Shown: in pieces, positions 19,967-30,100 of the stretch
Layout: each line of letters opens with the position of its first letter
Numbering within the stretch: the first letter of the stretch is position 1
Assembly: GCF_030160395.1 (NCBI RefSeq)
Contig: NZ_BSOG01000001.1
Span: 772,117 to 836,116, forward strand
Direction of reading: 5' to 3'
DNA: 64,000 bases
DNA from: Chitinimonas prasina
GTDB taxonomy: Bacteria > Pseudomonadota > Gammaproteobacteria > Burkholderiales > Chitinimonadaceae
Notes under the pieces: model-generated
Databases searched by the model: none
Told to the model about the DNA's origin: nothing
Seen by the model: only the letters and a program-made list of their open reading frames with translations
Position numbers and translations under genes: made by a program

Positions 19967-20903
19967 TTATCAACACATGTCCAGGTGGAAGCGGCAAGCG
20001 CATGTAGTTTCGCAACTGCCACGGCATCAACCGCCCGTTCGGCGTCAACCTTACATTGTACCTTACAATCCAGGATGCACCGGGCACATGCAGATTGACG
20101 GCGACTTCATCGGCGGGAAGGTAGATCAGTTTGAACAGCAACTGTTCCTCTGGGACACCGGTGATTGCGGAAAAATCCGCGCCGTGGGCAATCGGCTGCA
20201 TTTCGCGCCGGGTAATCACCGCCTTCGCCGCCTCCTCGGTCACCCCCGGCAAAGTGGCCAGCACTTCCCAAGGCGCCGTATTGGGATTGAGCGCTACCTG
20301 GTCGCTGGTGGACAAAAGCTCAATAAAGCGTCCATCCTCCCACAGCGCCGTATAGGCAGACCAGCCCAGCACACTCTTGAGTTCATAAGGATTGCGAAGC
20401 TCCCGGTTAGGCGGCCCAGGTAGCCCAGCCGCCTTGTATTCCGGCAGCTCTGCCCCATTCAGATGCCGGTATTCGTCCGCATCCTTATAGTCAGCCAGCC
20501 TATCCAGCAGAATATTCCTGTCGCGTGAGGGCACCCCGAACACACCCAGCAAACGCGAAAACTGCTCTCGCTCCAGTCGATTGAGGCGCAGCAAGCCACG
20601 CTCATCCTGCAAGGCAATCTGCACTCCACTGCCCTGGTAATAGCGGGAGTCCATGGCCATCAGATCCGCACCCTCACCCAGACCATGCCCTGTGATGCGC
20701 GCCACACCCAGCCGGAACATGATGTCCGCCTCGGCATCCATCAGCACAATGCGTTCGCGATTGTTCTGCTCGGCCGCCTCCAGCAACAGTCTGGCCTCGT
20801 CGACACTGCGGGCAAAATAGGCCGCCGCGATCATAAAGGCCGCCATCATCCACAGGGTCAGCACCAGAATGTAGCCGCGCTGGCGACGCTGCCGGTATCG
20901 CAT
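19881..20903 (-). CDS. gspK: Minor pseudopilin GspK, cluster 2
   Basis: A 340-residue GspK: leader MRYRQRRQRG, hydrophobic stretch YILVLTLWMMAAFMIAAAYF without Glu5, then the alpha-helical insert domain with LQDERGLLRLNRLE and LNPNTAPWEVLATLPGV, both typical of the family. Its ATG shares one base with the gspJ stop (TGATG). The Pro-rich C-terminus runs into gspL. Expected to cap the pseudopilus tip with I and J. Confidence 0.9.
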   Translation of the reverse strand: MRYRQRRQRGYILVLTLWMMAAFMIAAAYFARSVDEARLLLEAAEQNNRERIVLMDAEADIMFRLGVARITGHGLGEGADLMAMDSRYYQGSGVQIALQDERGLLRLNRLEREQFSRLLGVFGVPSRDRNILLDRLADYKDADEYRHLNGAELPEYKAAGLPGPPNRELRNPYELKSVLGWSAYTALWEDGRFIELLSTSDQVALNPNTAPWEVLATLPGVTEEAAKAVITRREMQPIAHGADFSAITGVPEEQLLFKLIYLPADEVAVNLHVPGASWIVRYNVRLTPNGRLMPWQLRNYMRLPLPPGHVLINETKFPPLPPRPAAAALVPVNPLSESGL

Positions 20904-21565
20904 CAGATACCTCCAAAGGGTAGCGTAGGCTTTTGCTCATCCTGCAAATCGCCTCGGGGTACGGCAACCCAGCTGATGGCATCCTCGCCAACCGACTGTA
21001 TGGTGATGGCGCTTGGCAGCTGCGCGGGCTTCAACGCGCTCACAGGCGGCCAACTGTCATACTCCGAACCATCCACATCCTGATAGCGGAATGTCGCCTT
21101 CAACGCAGGCCAGCGATACACCTCGAAATCCGCCTGGGTCTCCTCCGCCCTGTACACCAGCGTCATCTCCCCGCCATCGGGCCGCAAGACCAGTGAGAAG
21201 GCCTGGGGCGCTCCATAGCGTGGCGACAATGGCATGGTGGTCAAGCCAGACAAGCGCATGGCACCGCCAGTAAACTTGTCTTTGCCGTCGTTGTAATCCG
21301 GCACCAGGCCGCCAACCAATTGGCGATACCACTCTGCCCGCACGCCACCCCGCCCCATCTCTGCCAACTGCGCATCGAATCCCTGCTGTGCCCGGTTGAT
21401 CATGGCCATGGATTGAAACAGCAAGCCGGTCACCAGCGAGGTGATCACCATCACCACCAGTATCTCGACCAGGGTAAAGCCTCGCTGGCGCAGCGAGCCA
21501 AGCACTACGGGCTGATGCGGAGAAGCTGGGCGTACCGGTGCCAGCGCACGGTGAAGATCAGCCAT
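20903..21565 (-). CDS. gspJ: Minor pseudopilin GspJ, cluster 2
   Basis: A 220-residue pseudopilin with a 28-residue leader ending LRQRG and FTLVEILVVMVITSLVTGLL (Glu5 present). The body includes VLRPDGGEMTLVYRAEET and is of GspJ length. It overlaps gspI by 8 bases and touches gspK. The J name follows from the gene order I-J-K. Confidence 0.8.
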   Translation of the reverse strand: MADLHRALAPVRPASPHQPVVLGSLRQRGFTLVEILVVMVITSLVTGLLFQSMAMINRAQQGFDAQLAEMGRGGVRAEWYRQLVGGLVPDYNDGKDKFTGGAMRLSGLTTMPLSPRYGAPQAFSLVLRPDGGEMTLVYRAEETQADFEVYRWPALKATFRYQDVDGSEYDSWPPVSALKPAQLPSAITIQSVGEDAISWVAVPRGDLQDEQKPTLPFGGI

Positions 21566-21998
21566 TGCCTCCGAATGCCTCCGTGTAGTCCTTGGTCCGC
21601 TTGTAACCCACTTGGTTTACCGTAAAGGTGAACCAGGGCTGCCTGGCATCCCGATACACCGTGACGTCCACCTTGTGCACAGAAATCGCGAACGAACTGG
21701 AGCCTCGCGGATAGGAACTGCCGTCCAGCGGCCCGGCAATCGGCTTGGATTCCCACTCCAGCCTGAACGCCCTCAAGGGAGCCTTGCCAAAGGGACGAAT
21801 TGCCGGATTGATGGAACGGGTGAACTCGATGGCATCTGCCATGGCGACCTGCTTGCGATACTGTTCCTTGAGGCGAAACTGGGCATCAAAGCTACTGTTG
21901 ATCCAGGCGATGGCCAGCATCCCCACAGTAGAGACAATCACCAGCGCGACGATGGACTCCAGCAGGGAGAAGCCCTGCTGCCTGACCAGGCGACTCAT
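21558..21998 (-). CDS. gspI: Minor pseudopilin GspI, cluster 2
   Basis: A 146-residue pseudopilin. The ATG at 21998 overlaps the upstream stop by ATGA and gives the leader MSRLVRQQG before FSLLESIVALVIVSTVGMLA with Glu5. The body ends in a Gly-rich tail. Size and place between H and J support GspI. Confidence 0.78.
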   Translation of the reverse strand: MSRLVRQQGFSLLESIVALVIVSTVGMLAIAWINSSFDAQFRLKEQYRKQVAMADAIEFTRSINPAIRPFGKAPLRAFRLEWESKPIAGPLDGSSYPRGSSSFAISVHKVDVTVYRDARQPWFTFTVNQVGYKRTKDYTEAFGGNG

Positions 21999-22498
21999 TC
22001 CACCACCTCGGCGCGGCAATCAGGCGCCTTCAGCCGTATCTGCGAAACCGTACCGTCTGGTGCCTTCAGTTGCAGGCTACCGCCGCCACAGAGGCCATTG
22101 AACTCCATGATCACTGGAGTAAGAATCGTAAGTTGCCAATCCGGCGGCAAAGCCAGCACCGGTGCGCCGTCCTTGTAGAGCATGTCAGCCGACTCCGGTG
22201 TTACCAGCTTGATGCCCGCACCGGCCCGATAAACGCGCTCAGACAACGAATCCAGGCTATGCAGCACCCTGGCCCGATCAAAGCGAAACGCCAACCCTTC
22301 GGAATAGCGCTTGATATTGGGGAACACCATGCCGCTGAGCAAGCCCACCACGCACAGCACCACCAGCAGTTCCACCAGGGTAAAGCCCTGCCCAACTCGC
22401 AAGATAGGCCGCGCCCGTACCCGGCAAACACCACCAGCAGCAATCCGGCTCAGGCAATGGCCCACTCGCGCCACTCTCTTATGCACGCCGCAGATCAA
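21995..22498 (-). CDS. gspH: Minor pseudopilin GspH-like, cluster 2
   Basis: A pseudopilin with FTLVELLVVLCVVGLLSGM (Glu5 present) and a small beta-rich C-terminal domain with a Cys pair (LCGGG ... PDCRAE). The start is uncertain: a TTG directly after the gspG stop gives a 38-residue leader, while a TTG at 22402 would give a six-residue leader (MRVGQG), more usual for pseudopilins; neither has a clear ribosome-binding site. Called GspH from its place between G and I. Confidence 0.7.
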   Translation of the reverse strand: MICGVHKRVARVGHCLSRIAAGGVCRVRARPILRVGQGFTLVELLVVLCVVGLLSGMVFPNIKRYSEGLAFRFDRARVLHSLDSLSERVYRAGAGIKLVTPESADMLYKDGAPVLALPPDWQLTILTPVIMEFNGLCGGGSLQLKAPDGTVSQIRLKAPDCRAEVVE

Positions 22499-22933
22499 TT
22501 ACGGCAGCATGCCGATGTCGGCGTCGCCACCTTCGCCGCCAGGCACACCATCGGCACCGAATGAGTACAAGGCGTAAGGCCGACCGGACGAGCCCGGCAG
22601 CGAATACTGATAAGCATTGCCCCATGGGTCCAGCGGTACAGTCACGTCATCCAGATAAGGGCCGCGCCATTTGTTGCGCAGCTTCTCGTCGGTAGGCGCC
22701 GTCACCAGCAGCTCTATGCCCTCACTGGCACTAGGAAAGCGATTGATATCAAGCCGCATGGTCTCCAGCGAACCCTTGAGCATCTTGACCTGGGCTTCTG
22801 CGGTCGTGACCTTGGAGGTATCGACGTGCCCCAGCACCCTGGGGCCGATCATTGCCGCCAGCATACCGATGATGACCAGCACCACCAACAGCTCCACCAG
22901 GGTGAAACCCTGCATTTTTTTCCTGTGCTTCAT
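22499..22933 (-). CDS. gspG: Major pseudopilin GspG, cluster 2
   Basis: A 144-residue major pseudopilin: leader MKHRKKMQG, FTLVELLVVLVIIGMLAAM, then RFPSASEGIELL, WRGPYLDD, DPWGNAYQY and the acidic glycine loop GADGVPGGEGGDAD. All GspG hallmarks are present. It lies 60 bases after gspF and directly before the gspH-like gene. Confidence 0.95.
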   Translation of the reverse strand: MKHRKKMQGFTLVELLVVLVIIGMLAAMIGPRVLGHVDTSKVTTAEAQVKMLKGSLETMRLDINRFPSASEGIELLVTAPTDEKLRNKWRGPYLDDVTVPLDPWGNAYQYSLPGSSGRPYALYSFGADGVPGGEGGDADIGMLP

Positions 22934-22993
22934 TTACTCACCCAATTCAAATGCGGCTCACCTGCCCAGCAAACAGGGATGCCGCCATAAAGA

Positions 22994-24214
22994 CTATCTT
23001 GCAAAATTAGACATGCTGGTGATTGCAAGCATGATGGCCACCATGATGAAGCCGATAACCGCACCAATGACCAGGATGGTGATGGGCTCCAGCAGGATGA
23101 CAAAACGTTTCATGCGGGCCCGGCTACTGGTTTCGTACAGTCCCGCCAAGGTGCGCAGCATGGCCGGCAGCTCGCCCGACAACTCCCCCACCCTGATCAG
23201 GTTTAAACCCATGGGATTGACAGCCTGGTGGCTGGCCAGTGCATCAGCCAGCTTCTTGCCCGCCCGCAAATCCCGAACCGCCAACTCCAGCTTGTGCCGC
23301 AAGGAACTCAGCGCCACGCCGCTCTCGGCAAGTTCCATGGCACGGACGATGGGCACACGATTTTCCAGCAGCACCCCCAGCATGGACGACCAGCGGCCGA
23401 TCTCGCCATCAACCAGCCAGCCCCCCATCAAGGGCAGGCCCGCCGCAAACTCAAATAACTTACGCCGGCGCTCGGGGCTGGACAACGCCACCCAGCCGGC
23501 AAAGAACACCACGGCCGCCAACAGACCCACCCAGCTCAGATTGGTTTTGACGAACAGGCCCGCCTTCAGCACCCATAGCGATATCTCGGGGATGTCGGCC
23601 TTGGTGTTGCGCAGCATGCCGGCAAACTTGGGCACCACAATGATGAAGATCAGCAAGGTCGCAGCGATACCGGAGAACACCAGCACCGCAGGATAGATCA
23701 AGGCATTGCGTATCTCCTGCCGCAAACCTTCCTCATACTCCATCTGGTTGGCAGCCGCCGTGAGGCTGGCCGCCAAACGCCCGGTCAACTCGCCTGCCGC
23801 CACCAACTGATAAAGATAGCCGGGCAGTTCCAGCTTGACGCTGGCCATGGCAACCGACAAGGCATCGCCCGCCCGCAAGCGGGTATGCATGGCCTTGAAG
23901 ATATCGCCAAAGAAATCTTCGGTATGGGCATCCGCCATGGACTGCACAGCCTCAGCCAGCGGCACCCCGGCGCCCAGCAAGGTCGCCAGCTCACGCACCA
24001 CCACCGCCTTGTCGCGGGTACTGGGCGATCGGGAGAAACGGACCTGGCGTTTACCCGAGGCCACCACACCGGTAGACGACAGTGCCTTGATCTCTACAGG
24101 CTGCATGCCCTGCGACACCAACAGGCGATAGGCATCGCTCTCCAGGGCCGCATCCAGCTCGCCCTTGATAACCTTGCCCTCCTTGTTGATGGCCTCGTAC
24201 TTGAAGCGCATCAA
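22994..24214 (-). CDS. gspF: T2SS inner-membrane platform protein GspF, cluster 2
   Basis: A 406-residue polytopic protein beginning MRFKYEAINKEGKVIKGEL, the standard GspF start. Two T2SSF domains each carry LVAAGELTG or IRVGELSGELP and end in hydrophobic helices. Its start overlaps the gspE stop by ATGA. About as long as the cluster 1 GspF but clearly divergent from it. Confidence 0.95.
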   Translation of the reverse strand: MMRFKYEAINKEGKVIKGELDAALESDAYRLLVSQGMQPVEIKALSSTGVVASGKRQVRFSRSPSTRDKAVVVRELATLLGAGVPLAEAVQSMADAHTEDFFGDIFKAMHTRLRAGDALSVAMASVKLELPGYLYQLVAAGELTGRLAASLTAAANQMEYEEGLRQEIRNALIYPAVLVFSGIAATLLIFIIVVPKFAGMLRNTKADIPEISLWVLKAGLFVKTNLSWVGLLAAVVFFAGWVALSSPERRRKLFEFAAGLPLMGGWLVDGEIGRWSSMLGVLLENRVPIVRAMELAESGVALSSLRHKLELAVRDLRAGKKLADALASHQAVNPMGLNLIRVGELSGELPAMLRTLAGLYETSSRARMKRFVILLEPITILVIGAVIGFIMVAIMLAITSMSNFAR

Positions 24215-25923
24215 ACCTCTCCCTCGCCGGAGAGACCTGTCACCCGCATCACCTCATCCACGCTGGTCTGGCCACGCCATGCCTTGACCAGGCCGTCCTC
24301 GCGCAGATTGCGATAGCCGTCTTCGCGTGCCATGGCGACCAACTCATGGGCCGGCAGGCGCTGCATGATGGCGCTCTGAATACGCGTCGAAACCTCAACA
24401 AACTCGTATATGCCTACGCGGCCACGGTAGCCAGTATGGCCACAATGACTACAACCCTGCGCTTCGCGGAAATTGGGGGCGGTCTGGAACAGGGCCGGGA
24501 ACTGCTGCTTCAGACTGGCCAGCAGATCAGCCAAGGCGGCAGGTGGCGCGGCAGGCGTGGAACACTTCTCACACAGCCGCCGAACCAGCCGCTGTGCCTC
24601 TACCGCACGGACCGACGAGGCGACCAGGAAGGGCTCCACCCCCATATCGGTCAAGCGGGTGAACGTCGAGATCGCATCATTGGTGTGCAGGGTGGAGAAC
24701 ACCATATGGCCGGTCAGCGCCGACTGCACGGCAATCTGCGCCGTTTCCAGGTCGCGGATTTCACCAATCATGATGATGTCGGGGTCATGCCGCAAAATGG
24801 CGCGCAACGCCTGGCCAAAGGTATAGCCGATCTCGGCATGGGTCTGTATCTGGGTAATGCCCGGCATATTGTATTCAACCGGGTCTTCCACCGTAATGAT
24901 CTTGCTATGGCGATCATTGGCCACTGCCAGCGCGGCATACAGGCTGGTTGACTTACCCGAGCCCGTGGGGCCGGTCACCAACACAATGCCATGCGGCTCC
25001 TTGGCCCAGCGTTCAAAAGCCTGCAGATGGTCAGCCTCCATACCCAGCTTGGCCAGGTTGAAATCCTTGCGCTCCTTGGGCAGCAGACGCATCACAATGG
25101 ACTCGCCATGTACCTGCGGTATCACCGATACCCGCACATCCATCTCGACACCGGCCGCGCGCACCGTGATACGGCCATCCTGCGGCAAACGGCGCTCACC
25201 GATATCCAGGCCGGAAATCAGCTTGATACGGGAGGCCACGGCGTCAAAGCGCTCGCGTGGGAACTCAGCCCGCGTCTGCAATACCCCGTCGATACGGTAG
25301 CGCACCAGAAAGGCGTGCTCCTCGGGCTCGACGTGAATATCCGAAGCCCGTTCATCCGCAGCACCTGCCAGCAGATTGTTGACCAGCTCAATGACCGGTG
25401 CCTCTTCCGCCAGCTCGCGCAGATGGGCGACATCGTCGGAATAGCCTGTATCGTCGGGCGAGGCATAAAGCTTACAGAGCCGCTCGACATCGCGGCTGCG
25501 GGCAAAATGCCAACTCAGCGCCCGCCCAGGCAGGGCAACGGCCACCAGCTCCTGCAAGCTAGTGTCGATAGGGTTGCGGCTGGCGCAGTGGAACACACCT
25601 TCCGCCCCCTCCCACAGCAAGACCCCGTTGTCGGCAAACCAAGGCACGCTCAGGCCGGTCTGCTCGATGGCATTGCGGTAATCGGCGGCCCGCGCAGGCA
25701 ACGCCTCCTCACCCAGCAGCGGCAGGCAAAGCTGCTCGGCCAGCACCGGCAGCAGCATATCCTCGGAAATCGCTCCCAGACGCACCAGCGTGGAACCAAT
25801 TCGGGTGCCCATGCGTCCCTGCAGGGAGAGTGCCCGCTCCAGATCGGCCGCAGTGACCAATTCACGTTCGAGCAGTAGCTGCCCCAGGGGCGCCAGTAGC
25901 GGGACACAATTAAGCTGATTCAT
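24211..25923 (-). CDS. gspE: T2SS assembly ATPase GspE, cluster 2
   Basis: A 570-residue secretion ATPase with a complete N-terminal GspE domain (GQLLLERELVTAADLERAL), ASDIHVEPEE, Walker A GPTGSGKS at about 316-323, VEDPVEYNM, Walker B DPDIIMIGEIRD, the His box STLHTND and a tetracysteine zinc site (CEKC, CSHC). First gene of the leftward cluster; the 85 bases upstream are shared with the divergent soxY-like gene and must hold its promoter, though I see no near-consensus elements there. Confidence 0.96.
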   Translation of the reverse strand: MNQLNCVPLLAPLGQLLLERELVTAADLERALSLQGRMGTRIGSTLVRLGAISEDMLLPVLAEQLCLPLLGEEALPARAADYRNAIEQTGLSVPWFADNGVLLWEGAEGVFHCASRNPIDTSLQELVAVALPGRALSWHFARSRDVERLCKLYASPDDTGYSDDVAHLRELAEEAPVIELVNNLLAGAADERASDIHVEPEEHAFLVRYRIDGVLQTRAEFPRERFDAVASRIKLISGLDIGERRLPQDGRITVRAAGVEMDVRVSVIPQVHGESIVMRLLPKERKDFNLAKLGMEADHLQAFERWAKEPHGIVLVTGPTGSGKSTSLYAALAVANDRHSKIITVEDPVEYNMPGITQIQTHAEIGYTFGQALRAILRHDPDIIMIGEIRDLETAQIAVQSALTGHMVFSTLHTNDAISTFTRLTDMGVEPFLVASSVRAVEAQRLVRRLCEKCSTPAAPPAALADLLASLKQQFPALFQTAPNFREAQGCSHCGHTGYRGRVGIYEFVEVSTRIQSAIMQRLPAHELVAMAREDGYRNLREDGLVKAWRGQTSVDEVMRVTGLSGEGEV

Positions 25924-26008
25924 CTAAAAGAGTTCACCCACATTTAAACTGTGATAATTTCCAAGAGGCATACGTAGACTACGAACGCCTCGAGTAATAT
26001 CCCGCCCC

Positions 26009-26515
26009 ATGGAAAAAAAAGTAACACGACGCAACCTTGTTCGCGGCCTTGTCGCCATGCCCATCGCCTGGGCTGTGCTGGCACTGAAGCCCATCAAAGC
26101 CATGGCTGGAGAATGGCCGCAGGCACTGTTCAACGCCCCTACCAGCCAGGCAGCGCTAGGTTTGCTGCAAGCCGGCACGGCCTTGCCCGGGCCTCGCATT
26201 TTGCTGGATGTGGCAGAAATCGTCGAGGACGGTGATCGGGTGGTTGTCAGGGTGATGTCCACCTTGCCTTCAACCGACCAGATCACCCTGCTGGCGGATA
26301 CCGAATTAAAGCCGGTCCTGGCGCAATTCAATATCTCGCCAGACCTGGAGCCCGACATCACCACCCACATCAGGTTGTCTGGCACCGGCACACTACGCGC
26401 CGTGGTGCGGGCTGGCGGCAAGATATACAGCGTCACCAAGGAAGTGAAGGTCGCTGAAATGCCCTGGACCAGCTCTACCCCCCGCAGCAAGCGCAAAAAG
26501 GCCGACCCATCATGA
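26009..26515 (+). CDS. SoxY-like sulfur-carrier subunit lacking the carrier cysteine
   Basis: A 168-residue exported protein. The N-terminus has a Tat-type signal (TRRNLVRGL, hydrophobic stretch, cleavage near AMAGEW). The Ig-like core matches SoxY in order and motif (ILLDVAEIVEDGDRVVVRV, ITTHIRLSGTGTLRAVV). True SoxY ends in a GGCGG swinging arm whose Cys carries the sulfur intermediate; this protein has no Cys at all and ends in a basic tail (RSKRKKADPS). It overlaps the SoxZ-like gene by ATGA. No other sox genes are near, so classical thiosulfate oxidation is unlikely. Confidence 0.75.
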   Translation: MEKKVTRRNLVRGLVAMPIAWAVLALKPIKAMAGEWPQALFNAPTSQAALGLLQAGTALPGPRILLDVAEIVEDGDRVVVRVMSTLPSTDQITLLADTELKPVLAQFNISPDLEPDITTHIRLSGTGTLRAVVRAGGKIYSVTKEVKVAEMPWTSSTPRSKRKKADPS

Positions 26516-26859
26516 GCATCCGTATTGCGGCCAAGCTGCTGAAGGATATAACGGAAATCGAAGTACGCGCCACCGGCCCCAGCGAGGACGGCCAGCGTGC
26601 CGACCCCAAGACCGGCAAACTGATTCCCATCAACTACCTGCAGCAGTTGCTGATCAAGGTCGATGGCCGCTTATTGACCGAAGCACATTTGGGTGGCGGT
26701 CTGTCGGCCAACAATGTCTTCCTGTTCAAGGCCCGTAGCTTGCGCCCAGGCGCCACCATCACGGTTGAATGGACACGCACGGAAGAAACCCGCGGCAAGG
26801 ACGGCCGCCCCTCGACCGCGCAGAAGACCGGCAGCGAAACCCTCATCCTGGGCAAGTAA
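26512..26859 (+). CDS. soxZ: SoxZ-like partner protein
   Basis: A 115-residue Ig-like protein matching SoxZ (IRIAAKLLKDITEIEVRA at the start, FLFKARSLRPGATITVEWT near the end). SoxZ forms a heterodimer with SoxY and has no signal peptide, being co-exported with it. Translationally coupled to the SoxY-like gene. Because the partner lacks its cysteine, this pair may have a structural or binding role instead of carrying sulfur. Confidence 0.8.
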   Translation: MSIRIAAKLLKDITEIEVRATGPSEDGQRADPKTGKLIPINYLQQLLIKVDGRLLTEAHLGGGLSANNVFLFKARSLRPGATITVEWTRTEETRGKDGRPSTAQKTGSETLILGK

Positions 26860-26948
26860 ACGCAGCGGCGCCCCCCTCTGCGCACCAACCAGCGCAATTG
26901 AACCCGGACTGTGCCATATGGCATGTCCCGTGCACCGTCAGTCACTTA

Positions 26949-27059
26949 GAGCCGCTAACAAAACCCTTCTGGCGTTGTTATGCGAGCTTGCCGTACCCAC
27001 GTACTGTCATCGCTCGCACGCCTAGCCAGAACCGCTACACTGGGTTTTGTTAGCCGCTC
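26949..27059. repeat. 111-bp inverted-repeat element (MITE-like)
   Basis: The ends GAGCCGCTAACAAAACCC (26949-26966) and GGGTTTTGTTAGCCGCTC (27042-27059) are inverted repeats with 17 of 18 bases matching. Pairing continues with TTCTGGC / GCCAGAA (27025-27031) and TGCGAGC / GCTCGCA (27012-27018), so the whole stretch can fold into one long hairpin. No coding capacity and no clear target duplication. The ends recall those of IS5-type elements, from memory only. Confidence 0.6.
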
Positions 27060-27125
27060 ATACCGTTCGGAAGACTGGCTTGATCTAGGCTATAAACAAT
27101 CTACGAACCTGTTCGAGGATTGCCC

Positions 27126-30100
27126 ATGATGCACCGAGTTCAATTGCGCCCCGCATCCCTATTGAAGTCGGCTCTCAGGCTGGTCTTGCTTGCGCTCTTT
27201 CCTGCCCTTGCGTTCGCTGCGGCCACTGTTACCGGTGTCAGCGCCACCACGGGCCGCTATGGCCTCAGCCAGAATCTCAGTATCACCGTCACCTTCAACG
27301 AGGCTGTCAATGTCGTCGGCGCCCCCGAGCTGGCGCTGAATGCCACCGGCTCGCCCGTGGCCATCTGCGCCACCGCGAGTAATAGCGTCACCATGACCTG
27401 CACCTACACGATTGCGGCAGGCCAGACCGCCGCCACGCTGGACTACACAGCCACCACGGCGCTGACCCTGCCGCTCGGCTCCACTATTACCACCGTATCA
27501 GACAGCAATGCCGCGACCCTGACACTGGCCACACCGGGGGCCGCAGGCTCGCTGGCCACCAGCAATGTGGTAATCGATACCACGGCGCCGACCTTGCCGG
27601 CCGCCAACATCGCGGTCAACAACAGCGTCCGGCCCAATACCATCACCCTGACTTTCAGCGAGGACATGACCAACAACGCTGCGCTGACCACGGCCAGCAA
27701 TTACACCGTCAGCAATAACAGCAGCAGCGTCACCTACAGCATTGCCAGCGCTGCGCGCACCTCGGCCACCGTGGTGACACTCACCCTGGCAACCGCCAAC
27801 CCCGCCAATACCGCCACCTATATCACCAACGCCGACATCACCGGCCATCTCAAGGTGACCCTGGCCAGCGGCCTGACCGACCTGGCCGGCAATGCCCTGG
27901 CAGCCACCACGGTGACCGAGGCCGGCGCCACGGCCACCACGGACAGCACCGCCCCCACCCTGCCGGCCGCTGGTATACGCGCCATCAACAGCAGCCAGCC
28001 CCATACCGTGGTCCTGACCTTCAGCGAACCCCTGGCGGCTACGGCAGCCGTAACCGATACCAGCAAGTACACCCTGACCAATAACGCCAGCAGCATCACC
28101 TACACCCTGGCCAGTGCCAGCCAGTCCTCGGCTGGCGTGGTGACGCTGACCCTGGCCACCGCCGATCCCGCCAGCACAGCAAGCTATCTCACCAACAGCG
28201 ATATCACCGGCCACCTGAAAGTCGCGCTGGGCAGCGGCTTTACCGACCTGGCCGGCAATACCCTGGCCGCCACCACCATCACCGAGGCCGCAGCCAGCCC
28301 TGCACCAAGTACCGACACGACTCCTCCTACCCTCAGCAGCACGCTCGCACTGGTGGATGCCACCCACGTCAGGCTCAGCTTCAACGAGAAGCTGACCAAG
28401 ACACAGGCCGAGACGGCCAGCAATTACACCCTGACCGGCACTGGCGCCATCTCTGCCATCACCGGCGCCCCCAGCGCCGCTGTACTGGCCAGCAACGGCC
28501 TGGACGTCACTTTGACGGTACCATCGCTGGCCGCCATGGCCACGGGCAATACCCTCACCGTGGCCGCCAATACCAATCTGCGCGACCTGGCCGGCAATAC
28601 CCTGTCGAGTTCGGCCAACGCCGTCTTTACCGCCACCAACTCGCCCAGCAGCCTGGTCTTTGACGCGGTTACCAACGCCTTGCTGAACAGCAAGGTAGAG
28701 TCCAATGCCGTCACCATCATTGGGCTCAGCCTGTCAGCCACCGTCAGCGTCATCAGCGGCTCGGACGCCACGCTGCAGTGCGCCATCGCCCCTGCCGCAA
28801 CCGGTACCTTCCCGGCCTTCAGCACCTGCGCCCCAGGCACACCGCTGTCGGTCAGCAATGGCGACCAGATCAAGGTGCAACTGACCAGTGCCACCACCGC
28901 CAATACGGCAGTCAGCGGCGGCATCCGTATAGGCGGTGTCGATGCCAATTTCAGCGTGACCACCGCCCCCCTTGCGCCGGTACCCAGCGGCATCACGGTC
29001 GCCAGCCTGCCCAATCTGGCGGCGGCCTTTGCCACCCCGGACCCAGCCATCACCCTCAGCGCCAACGGCGTCGCCATCATTCCCAGCTCAGTCACCGGCC
29101 AGATTGCCGTCAAACCCAGCGTACCAGCCAACAGCGGCTTGCTGGTCAAGAACGGCGGCACCGCGCAGTTCCTGTTCGGCGGCATCAGCGTCTCGGTCAA
29201 GCCGGTCAACAGCGATGTGCTGCTGGTCACCAAGTCCTTCACCATCGACACCATACCCAGCAACCCACTGTTCGAGATCGCGACTGGCGAGGCCACCGTC
29301 AGTTACTCAGGCATACCCGCCGCCGTCGCCAGCGTACAACTGGGCCTGGGCAGCACCGCCAAGCAACTGCTGCTGACCTCAACCAGCAACAGCGCCCTCA
29401 ACGTCACCATACGCAAGAACCAGGATGGCACCGCCCTCCTGGCAGTCAGCAGCGGGCGCATGACAACACGGCTCGCCTCTGGCGCCTCCACCGTCGCCAC
29501 TACCGATGCAGCCAGCACGGTGTACAAGAACGAAGTGGCTACCATGAATGTACTGGGCCAGTTCACCAACCTCCGCATCGGCTCCATCAGCGGCACTCAG
29601 ACCGGCATCGTGGGCGATGCCATGGCGCTGTCGCTACCGGCCAATACCACCTCGCGCGGCAAGGTGCCCTACCTGGGGCAACCATCGGAACGTGCCGACC
29701 CCAACAAGAACCTGATGGTGGCACTGTTCGACTTCATCGGCTCGCGCACCACCATGAGCCAGAACATACAGGGTGGCTTCGGCCAGCTCCCCCTGATACT
29801 GGACAATGCCCCGCTCCACGTCATGCCCTATGGCGATGTACTGGTTGATCCCAGCCGGCCGGATGGCATCACCCTAGCCGATGATGGACACTTTGAGGTC
29901 AGCCGCAACGGCGTGTATGTCAAGGTAAGCCGCACCATCAGCAACCTGAGCCAGTTCTCTCAGGCCATACAGACGGCCTACAACGGCACCGTGGTGCTCA
30001 CTGAAGACGCCTCGCTGGAAGTCAACAACGGTGGCCGCACCGTCCTGATGAAACCTAACCTGGTCACCACGCCCAACGGCAGCACCTCAGTGGGGCTGGA

